Positions 8,301-15,100 of a stretch of 30,466 nt of DNA are shown one piece after another. Numbering within the stretch: the stretch's first letter is position 1; every line of letters starts with the position of its first letter. A program made the position numbers and the translations under genes. This stretch comes from CAZQVN01 sp964596775 (GTDB lineage Bacteria > Eisenbacteria > RBG-16-71-46 > JABDJR01 > JAWXBZ01). The stretch lies in NCBI GenBank assembly GCA_964596775.1, contig CAZQVN010000044.1, positions 1 to 30,466 of the forward strand, written 5' to 3'. Below the pieces are notes generated by a model, which made no database searches, was not told the origin of the DNA, and saw only the letters and a program-made list of their open reading frames with translations.

Positions 8301-10408
8301 TTGGGCTGAACGGAAACCTCGTCCGGGACGACAACGGCGGGGCCCACTACCGGGTCACCCTGGATCCGCCCGCCGACATCCTCCTCGTGATCGGCGACAC
8401 GACGTTCGACCGAACCGAAGCTTACGAGGAAGCGCTGACCGACGCCGGATGGTCCTACGATCTCTGGGAGGGATCGCTGGCCGAGAACCCGGCCCTCGGC
8501 GACACGCTGTCCGGCCTTCGTTCGTACAAGGCCGTGCTGTGGCAGGTCGGCTTCGAGCAGTATCCGCCGTTTTCCGACACGCAGCGCACGACGATCGGCA
8601 ACTACATGAACGGCGGCGGACGCCTCGCCGTGTCGTCGCACGATGTGGCCTGGGCATTCGGCGACGCCACGTCCCCGTTCTACTCGGTGGACCGCAGCAA
8701 CTGGATGCGCGACTACCTGCACGCCACCTGGCAGGCGGACCCGGCCACCTGGAGTTCCAACACCGGCATCGCCGCCGATCCCATTTCCGGGGCCTACACC
8801 GGCGGCGTCACCTACACGCCGATCCGCTCCGGCGCCGCGGGGGACGAGGTGGACGGCTTCGCCGGAACCGGCACCTTCAACTACACATGGCGGAGCACCG
8901 ACGGCACTCCGGACGACATCGGGCTGCGCTGGGCCAACCTCGTCAACAACGGCAGCCCCGACTCCGCGCTGTGGGGCGGCCTGCCGTCCCGCGTCGTGCC
9001 GATGTTCTTCGAGTGGTCGGCCATCAATCCCCCGTTCTCCACGCCGAACGCGGCCCGCACCGACATCCTGCACAAGACGATCGTGTGGCTGATCGGGCGC
9101 GCGCTGCCGCAGGTGGCCGTCACGTTCCCCGCCGGAGGGGAAACGGTCACATCCGACACGATCATGGTCGCGTGGACGGAAAGCACGTTCGGAGGGACGA
9201 ACGTCGCAACGCGGATCATCGAATACTCCTCGGACGGGGGATCGTCGTGGACGCAGGTCGTTTCCGGCGCCGGAGCCTCCCCCTACGCGTGGGACGTCAC
9301 GGGCCTCCCGAACAGCACGATGATGCGCGTCCGCGTGCGCGTCCGTGACGACGGCGACCCGAGCCTCGCCGGTTCGGACCTGAGCGACACGAACTTCACC
9401 CTTGCCAGGCCGTCCAGCGACACCCAGGGACCGCTGGTCACGACCGGAAGCATTGCGGCCACGCCGAATCCGTTCGTCCAGGCTGCCGCGGCGTCGCTGA
9501 CCGCGAACATCAGCGACGCCACGCGGGGCGGATCCACCGTGACCGCCGCCGAATGGAGCCGTGGCGCGTCCGCCGCGGCGCCCGGCAGTGGAACGCCGAT
9601 GACCGGCCCGTTCAACGCGGTGACGGTCGCGGTGTCCGCATCCGTCGTCACGAAGCCGATCCCGGCCGGCCTGCACACGTTCTGGATCCGCGGCCGGGAT
9701 GCGGCCGGCAACTGGGGGCCGGCGGCGGCGCTCGACGTCGTCGTCAACCCGGGCGCCTTCCCGGTGGCCGTCTCCGACTGCCCGCCGGACACGAACGTCG
9801 CGGCTCCCTCGTCGACGATGCTCTCGTTCACCGTCCGCAACACCGGCACGGCGGCCGACACGATCCACTGGGCGCTCGACGACCTCGGGCCGGGGCCGAA
9901 CGTCACGCTCGACGGCGGCAACCAGTCCGGTTCCGTCTTCCTGGCCCCGTCGGGATCACACGTGATCCCGGGGGTGTCCGTCACGGCCACCGGCTCCGCG
10001 GCGGTCAGCGAGTTTGCCGAGATCCGGCTGGTCACCCGTCCGGCCAGCGACCTGGCCGCGGCGGACACCTGTTCGGCCCGTGTCACCGTTTCGTCCACGT
10101 CCGGAGTGGCGCTGCTGGACGGTGAGAACCGCTTCGGGGTCGGCCCGAACCGGCCGAACCCGTTCCGGGGATCCACGTCGATTCTGTTCCGGCTGGCCCG
10201 CGCCGAGGAGGCCTGGGTCCGGATCTACAGTCTGGACGGACGGCTCGTCCGAACACTGGCCGAGGCACCGATGGACGGCGGAGTGCACGAGATGGAGTGG
10301 GACGGCATGGACGCGCGGGGCGTGGAACTCCCGTCCGGCGTCTACTTCTACAGTGTCGGCACGGCTTCCGGCGACCGGGCCACCGGACGCATGCTGCGGC
10401 TCCGCTAG
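5318..10408 (+). CDS. secreted subtilisin-like serine peptidase (S8) with FlgD/T9SS-like C-terminal domain
   Basis: A 1696-residue exported multidomain protease. GGAGG at 5307-5312 supports the ATG at 5318. Order: signal peptide (1-27); fibronectin-like strand domain (about 44-139); two inhibitor-like propeptide segments (about 200-341); S8 catalytic domain with Asp381 (HTSDSGI), His433 (HGTHTGG), oxyanion Asn538 (SNGNSG) and Ser612 (SGTSMASPSQAG); beta-jelly-roll (about 700-815); FN3-like domain (about 915-1005); an alpha/beta amidotransferase-like domain (about 1019-1262, beginning ILLVIGDTTFDRTEAYEEAL); several Ig-like domains; and a final FlgD-type Ig domain (about 1607-1696) with NRPNPF, VRIYSLDGRLVRTL and GVYFYSV. 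The end domain is the kind used as a type IX secretion/sorting signal in Bacteroidetes; its use here is inferred. It lies 52 nt behind the deacetylase gene and is closed by a strong terminator. Role: degradation or processing of extracellular protein. Confidence 0.92.
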   Translation: MRSPSPAVLRPYASVFLLLVTFLAGADHRPLEARPAVDTPRRAELLAPLDNAVVVESALKIAITQPQGSDNTLYISESPFDPAAPATGVRSLSVDGPVLDAARLDLRVQRRTTFHWSVTSVDRETGRTAHTALRSFTLLPNFQVAAPSSPLVRRETRGKMSGAAVAESRRLRLAAGYDFDTQLGEPVMVEAAKPGAATGGRAAFLVQFDHAPTEDDRAGLAARGLIPVAYVPDNALLVRGESSDRPAIEALPGVAWTGDYHPAYKVSPAAAPEGTAGDETLMVLLFPDAEFEPALNRLRGLGSVILESSDNGINKIARIRQGAGRALEVARLSEVVWVEPYIRPVMNNDNAQWVVQTNINGNRRLWTMGITGAGQVVHTSDSGIRADHNQFRDNAVALPAFGDYPTHRKIIAYKRGSNSSSIAFGDHAGASYHGTHTGGTICGNDDPVSTSLRDGMAKGAKIYFHDCGGAALGNGIDHFPDLNDLFLEAYNGNAGGAARVSSNSWGASNGGAYDISSMQCDQFMWSHKDFLIFFSNGNSGAVNTVGSPATAKNVVSAGGTQNGVSAGSIYASTSRGPTDDGRRKPTVCSPGQSVFSANGSGTTGYQSLSGTSMASPSQAGAATLIRAYLVDGWYPTGTAVPANGFEPSAALLKAMVINSADNGVSGFTAPDNNIGYGRVMADNVCYFAGDTRKLLAIDNNPGLGQDDFIEYEIQVTSSAIPLEVSLCWTDYPASPASGTQLVNNLNLTVSMGATVYRGNVYSGGFSTTGGSYDNLNVEEAVLVNNPPVGTWLVRIEAPAVPFGPQPFGLAVTGAIDDGSGTLYLDRAEYGSTDAVQIKVIDTNAGPTVSVHLDSPTEPTGETVVIPGANGVYEGTLRLSPYAPLGDVADDTLRVTHGDLLTATYNDASPAATLTAKASVAIETPVITNVTGSSRGSTAARITWTTNLNATSKVYYGLTPALELGSVSDATAALSHDMLVPGLTTGSTYYYDVESVGLNGNLVRDDNGGAHYRVTLDPPADILLVIGDTTFDRTEAYEEALTDAGWSYDLWEGSLAENPALGDTLSGLRSYKAVLWQVGFEQYPPFSDTQRTTIGNYMNGGGRLAVSSHDVAWAFGDATSPFYSVDRSNWMRDYLHATWQADPATWSSNTGIAADPISGAYTGGVTYTPIRSGAAGDEVDGFAGTGTFNYTWRSTDGTPDDIGLRWANLVNNGSPDSALWGGLPSRVVPMFFEWSAINPPFSTPNAARTDILHKTIVWLIGRALPQVAVTFPAGGETVTSDTIMVAWTESTFGGTNVATRIIEYSSDGGSSWTQVVSGAGASPYAWDVTGLPNSTMMRVRVRVRDDGDPSLAGSDLSDTNFTLARPSSDTQGPLVTTGSIAATPNPFVQAAAASLTANISDATRGGSTVTAAEWSRGASAAAPGSGTPMTGPFNAVTVAVSASVVTKPIPAGLHTFWIRGRDAAGNWGPAAALDVVVNPGAFPVAVSDCPPDTNVAAPSSTMLSFTVRNTGTAADTIHWALDDLGPGPNVTLDGGNQSGSVFLAPSGSHVIPGVSVTATGSAAVSEFAEIRLVTRPASDLAAADTCSARVTVSSTSGVALLDGENRFGVGPNRPNPFRGSTSILFRLARAEEAWVRIYSLDGRLVRTLAEAPMDGGVHEMEWDGMDARGVELPSGVYFYSVGTASGDRATGRMLRLR

Positions 10409-10431
10409 CTCCCCCGGCGTTCCATAAAGAG

Positions 10432-10472
10432 AGGGGCCGGCTCCGATTGGGAGCCGGCCCCTTCTGTTTTTC
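10432..10472 (+). terminator. intrinsic terminator of the subtilase gene (probably bidirectional)
   Basis: A perfect 13-bp stem, AGGGGCCGGCTCC (10432-10444) against 10450-10462, has a 5-nt loop and is followed on the plus strand by TCTGTTTTT. On the minus strand it is followed by CTCTTTA, so it can also end the transcript of the tRNA genes that face it. Confidence 0.93.
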
Positions 10473-10476
10473 GAAT

Positions 10477-10551
10477 TGGTAGCGCTACGGGGACTCGAAC
10501 CCCGGTTTGATGGCTGAGAACCATCCGTCCTAACCCCTAGACGATAGCGCC
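10477..10551 (-). tRNA. tRNA-Glu (anticodon CUC)
   Basis: 75 nt including an encoded CCA. It folds as a cloverleaf: acceptor GGCGCTA with TAGCGCT (first pair G1-U72), anticodon stem GATGG/CCATC with loop TTCTCAG giving CTC at 34-36, and T arm CGGGG-TTCGAGT-CCCCG; discriminator A73. It reads GAG only, so a UUC isoacceptor must exist elsewhere. It lies 18 nt behind tRNA-Gln and is the last gene of the gltX cluster. Confidence 0.95.
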
Positions 10552-10569
10552 ACATCGACTTTCCGGAAC

Positions 10570-10643
10570 TGGCTGGGGAGCAGGGATTCGAACCCCAATT
10601 ATCTGGTCCAGAGCCAGATGTCCTACCATTGAACGACTCCCCA
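10570..10643 (-). tRNA. tRNA-Gln (anticodon CUG)
   Basis: 74 nt with an encoded CCA. Acceptor TGGGGAG pairs with CTCCCCA (U1-A72), discriminator G73; the anticodon loop CTCTGGA gives CTG at 34-36, and the T loop is TTCGAAT. The U1-A72 pair is known as a recognition element for bacterial GatCAB amidotransferase, and is also usual in tRNA-Gln charged by GlnRS. It lies 59 nt behind gltX. Confidence 0.95.
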
Positions 10644-10650
10644 ACTCCGG

Positions 10651-10683
10651 AAAAAAGTCGGCCGGAAATGTATCAATTTCCGG
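10651..10683 (-). terminator. possible terminator or processing hairpin between gltX and tRNA-Gln
   Basis: On the minus strand CCGGAAAT (10676-10683) pairs perfectly with ATTTCCGG (10662-10669) around a 6-nt loop. Six T follow after a 5-nt gap (CCGAC). The gap makes it a poor terminator, so partial termination or a processing site between mRNA and tRNA are alternatives. Confidence 0.4.
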
Positions 10684-10702
10684 GGTTCCGTGGCAAGGAC
10701 TT

Positions 10703-12166
10703 TCAGTTCCGGACGTCACCCACGATCGACTCGGCGCGCTCCAGGCGCCGAAGGGCCTCGTCCCTGCCGAGAAGGATCAGGGCGTCGAAAATTCCGGGTC
10801 CGGTCTTCTTGCCGCTCAGGGCTACCCGGAGCGGGTGGATCAGGTCCCCCGCCTTGAGCCCCATTTCCTTGGCGGTGGACCGCAGGGCCGCCTCCGCCGC
10901 AGCCGTGTCGTACGGCTCCAGGCTCCGGACGAAGTCGCGGATGCCCGCCAGGACGGAGGCCACCTGCTTGCGGGACTTCAGGTCCTCCAGCGCCTCCTCC
11001 GTGTACTCCACATCGGCGGTAAACAGGAAGTCGGCCACCTCGGACACGTCGGTGATCCGCTTCAGCCGGTCGCCGACCGCGGCGGTGACCGCCGTCAGCC
11101 AGGCCTCGTCCTTCCCCGCCCGGGGCCAGTGCCCGGTGGACCGGAGGTGGTCGGCCACCAGGGCCGTCCGCCGTTCGACCGGCATGTCGCGGAGATAGAC
11201 TCCGTTCATCCATTCGAGTTTCTGGACGTCGAAGGTGGACGGCGTGGATCCGCAGCGCTCGAGCGTGAAATGGCGGACAAGGTCCTCCCGCGAGAAAAGC
11301 TCGTGTTCCCCGTCCAGCGACCATCCCAGCAGAGCCAGGTAGTTCGTCATCGCCTCGGGCACGAACCCCATCTCCCGGTAGGCTCCGACGGCCGTGGCCC
11401 CGTGTCGCTTGGACAGGCGTGTTCCGTCGTCGCCGAGAATCATCGGAACATGGGCGAACACCGGCAGTGCGTGATCCAGGTGCCGGTACAGCACGATCTG
11501 GCGCGGCGTGTTGGACACATGATCGTCTCCGCGGATCACGTGGGTGATCTCCATCCGGAGGTCGTCGAGCACGACGGCGAAGTTGTAGGTGGGGTTGCCG
11601 TCCGATTTGAGGATCACGAAGTCCTCGAGATTCCGGTTGTCGAAGCTGATGTGCCCCTTGATGGCGTCATCCCAGGCGCTTTCCCCGTCCGGCGTGCGGA
11701 CCCGGATGGCCGCGGGAATGCCCGCCGCCCGTTTCGCGGCGCGATCCTCCACGGACAGGCCGCGGCAGCGCCCGTCGTACCCCGACGGCCGTCCGGCGGC
11801 CAGGGCCGCCTCGCGGCGTTCCTTCAGCTCTTCCGATGTGCAGAAGCAGGGGTAGGCCACACCGTCGCGGAGCAGGCGGTCCGCCTCCTCGTGATAGATC
11901 GTTTTGCGCTCCGTCTGGACGTACGGGCCGTGCGGGCCGCCGACACCGGGCCCCTCGTCCCAGTTCAGCCCGAGCCACTCCATTCCCTCGTAGATCGCCT
12001 TCGTCGAGGCCTCGGTGGAGCGCTCCGCGTCCGTGTCCTCGATGCGCAGAACAAAAACACCCCCGTGATGCCGGGCGAACAGCCAGTTGAACAGCGCGGT
12101 GCGGGCCCCGCCCACGTGAAGAAAACCGGTGGGACTGGGCGCGAACCGGACGCGAACGTGCGACAT
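10703..12166 (-). CDS. gltX: glutamyl-tRNA synthetase (GluRS), possibly non-discriminating
   Basis: 487 residues, normal bacterial GluRS length. The class-I signature is present: FAPSPTGFLHVGG (8-20, HIGH-type motif as HVGG) and the KMSKS-type loop RLSKR (250-254). A zinc site as in E. coli GluRS is visible (Cys107, Cys109, Tyr130, Cys134). The C-terminal half (about 320-487) is the alpha-helical anticodon-binding domain. It charges tRNA-Glu with glutamate in the cytoplasm; in bacteria lacking GlnRS it also makes Glu-tRNA-Gln for GatCAB. The start ATG has GGAG 8 nt upstream and lies 26 nt behind the stop of the C25 peptidase, so read-through from that gene is likely. The tRNA-Gln and tRNA-Glu genes directly downstream are its probable substrates. 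Confidence 0.96.
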   Translation of the reverse strand: MSHVRVRFAPSPTGFLHVGGARTALFNWLFARHHGGVFVLRIEDTDAERSTEASTKAIYEGMEWLGLNWDEGPGVGGPHGPYVQTERKTIYHEEADRLLRDGVAYPCFCTSEELKERREAALAAGRPSGYDGRCRGLSVEDRAAKRAAGIPAAIRVRTPDGESAWDDAIKGHISFDNRNLEDFVILKSDGNPTYNFAVVLDDLRMEITHVIRGDDHVSNTPRQIVLYRHLDHALPVFAHVPMILGDDGTRLSKRHGATAVGAYREMGFVPEAMTNYLALLGWSLDGEHELFSREDLVRHFTLERCGSTPSTFDVQKLEWMNGVYLRDMPVERRTALVADHLRSTGHWPRAGKDEAWLTAVTAAVGDRLKRITDVSEVADFLFTADVEYTEEALEDLKSRKQVASVLAGIRDFVRSLEPYDTAAAEAALRSTAKEMGLKAGDLIHPLRVALSGKKTGPGIFDALILLGRDEALRRLERAESIVGDVRN

Positions 12167-12192
12167 GGACGACTCCGTTTCGGATTAAGCGG

Positions 12193-15100
12193 TCAGCGGA
12201 TGACGGTCAGCTTGCGGGTCAGTGTCTCCCCGCCCGCCGTCAGCCGATAGAAGTAGACGCCGGCCTCCACCTGCCGGCCCTGGTCGTTGCGGGCGTCCCA
12301 GGGCGTCGTGTAGGACCCGGGTGCCTGTGGATCGTCGACGAGTGTCCGCACCCGCCGCCCCTGGACGTCGAAAACGTCCAGTCGAACCGGCCGCGGAGCC
12401 TCTCCCGCGCCGGCGACGGTGTAGGAAATGGCGGTCGCGTGATGGAAGGGGTTCGGACTGTTGCCGAGGAAGGGAAGCATCGGCGCCGAACCTTCCGGCA
12501 CGAGGAACGGAATCGGGGCAAAGCGGATCTCGCGACCGCTCCGGTCGATTCCGCTCACCCTGTAGCTGTAGCGTGTTCCCGGCAGGGCGCTCCCGTCGAC
12601 CAGGGTCACGACACCGCCCCCGCTCCGGGACGGTGCGGCCAGGAGTTCCTCCACCCCGTCCGGCAGTGCCTGCCGGCGCACAAGCCAGCCGGCCATGGCC
12701 GACGAACCGTCGACGCCGAAGCGCCACGAAAGCTCCACGCCTTCGGGAGTCATCCGCGCGGCCAGGCCGGCCAGCGCGGGCTCGAGCGGCGTGGCGAAGG
12801 ACGTGGCCACGAAACCGGTGTTTCGCTGGTCGTGCCGGAACATCGGCCAGGGACAGCTGACCGGGTTGAAGATGCCGGGCGTGTCGAACGCGTACACGTT
12901 CTTGTCGAATGAACCGAACAGCAGGTTCGTGTGGCCGTCCCCGTCGATGTCCCAGAGGAGCGGTCCGCCCTCGATGTTGTCCAGCGCCTTCAGCGGAAAT
13001 CCCGGCAGGACCTCGCCGGCCACGGACACGGCGTAAACACTGGCCGTCTGCGTGCCGACGACGATGTCCGGGATTCCGTCGCCGGTGATGTCCCCGAGAC
13101 ACGGCGTGCCTCGGACGATGAACGACTGGCCGGACTCCTGCGTCGAAATATCCACGGGAAAGCCCGGGAACAGGGTTCCGTTCTTCCCGTGCCACAGTCC
13201 GATCCGGCCCGACCCGCCGACCATGACGACATCCGGAAACGTGTCGCCGTCGAGGTCGGCCACCGTCGGGGAGGCGTCGAAGTCCTGGTTGATGCTGATG
13301 CGGACCGGCCAGCCGGGCGGCGACGCGCCGAAGCGGTTCACCGCGTGAACCTCGAGCAGGTTGCGGACCGGGAAGATCATCTCCAGTTCCCCGTCCTTGT
13401 CCAGGTCGGCAATGGCCGGCGACCCGGTGATGCTGGTGGCCAGGCCGGTGGAATAGTTCTTCGTGTACAGGACCGTCCCGTCCGCCTTCAGCAGCAGGAT
13501 CGTTCCGTTCCGGGTGCCGAGGACGATTTCCGGGCGACCGTCGTGATCGAAGTCGGCGCCCGCGGCGGAACCGTAGTTGAAGGCCGTGCCGAGGTCGCGG
13601 AAAACGCCCACCGTGGCCGGATTCGCGTCACCGTCCCTGACTTCCGTTCCGTCGTGATGGAATCCATAGAGGAAGCGGTCGCCGGTGATGAAGATCTCGA
13701 GCGTTCCGTCGCCGTCCACGTCGATGAGCAGCGGCGACCCCCAGGGAAGGGCGGCTCCGGCCTCCCCTTCCCGCCCGCCGAGGCGGCGGGGCCAGCCGGG
13801 CTGAACCGCGCCGTCGACCCCGAACACGTAGAGCTTTCCGTCCCCCCAGCCGGCGCAGACGATCTCCAGGATGCCGTCGTTGTCGACGTCGGCCACCGCC
13901 GGCGTGCTCCAGAAGTTGGCGCCCCCCGTCTGGGTGAGGATTCCCAGCGTGCGGCTGTCGCGATCCCCGTCGAAGAATTCCGATCCGTCGGCGTGGACGG
14001 CGTAGATTTCCTGCCCGGCGGAGATCACCTCGGGAACGCCGTCTCCGTCGAGGTCATGAACGACCGGAGACGACGGGCTCCCCGCGTTGCGGGTCAGCGG
14101 CCAGTTTTCGAGGGCCGCATAGCTCGTGATGAACGTGGTCACTGCGGATTCCGGACCGAGATTGCCGGCCCGGTCCTGCGCCGCGATCTTGTAGTAGTAG
14201 CGGGTCAACCCGAGGAGCCCGCCGTCCTCGTAGTAGCCCATCGGGTTGTCGGCAACCGGGTTCACCCGGGTGAACGGCCCGGCCGCGGAGGTGGAACGGA
14301 GGACGGCGTAGCCGCGGATGTCCCCGTCGAATTTCGGATTCCAGCTCAGGATGATCGAGCGGGGCTTGGAAAAACCGGTGGGGGTGTTTGCCCGGTCGGG
14401 CCGCTTCACATCGAGGGTCCTGCGGCTCAATTCGCCGCTCGCGGAGCTGACGACCACCTGGATCGTGGACAGGGCCGTTGTATCCGAAACGGAAAACCTC
14501 AGCGGCGGCGTGGTTTCGCCGGAGCCGCCGGGGGCCAGCGATCCGAGAAAGGCCGACGGCTGCGCCAGGGTGACCCGGTTGTCCGCGGACGCGAGGCGCA
14601 CGGTGACGCTGTCGATGCGCGACGCGCCCCGGTTCATGACGGAGAGCGACACGTCTACCATTTCTCCGGCGGTGATCACGCTGTCCTCCCCGGCTCCGCC
14701 CGGATCGTCCCGGAACTGCTGGGAGAGGATCCAGAGATTGCCTCCACCGATGCGAAGTCCCACCTTTTCCGAGCGCCCGCCGCCGGTCCAGCTCAGGAGC
14801 AGCGTCGAGGGGGCGTCGGCGGCGCTCGTCACGGACGACGAAGCCCGCACGCGGATCGCCCCGGACAGGGATACGGAATCCGTCTCGCCCGGAGTGAGGT
14901 CCTGGATCTGGGCGGAGGGTTGAAGCACCGTCAGCGTCGTCTCGGCGGTGGAAAACGTCAGCGTGACGTTCCCGGCCGTCGTGCCGCCGGAGTTCGTCAC
15001 CCGGAAATGCAGGTCCGCGGTTTCCCCGGCGTCGAGCCGGCCGTCTCCGTTTCCGGAAATGGAATCGTCCGTGCGGAGACCGGTGATCGTCACGAACGGT

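Noticed and set aside
10477..10643. tRNA genes as a possible integration (att) site
   Set aside because: No integrase gene and no repeated tRNA 3' end are seen nearby; the flanking genes look native.
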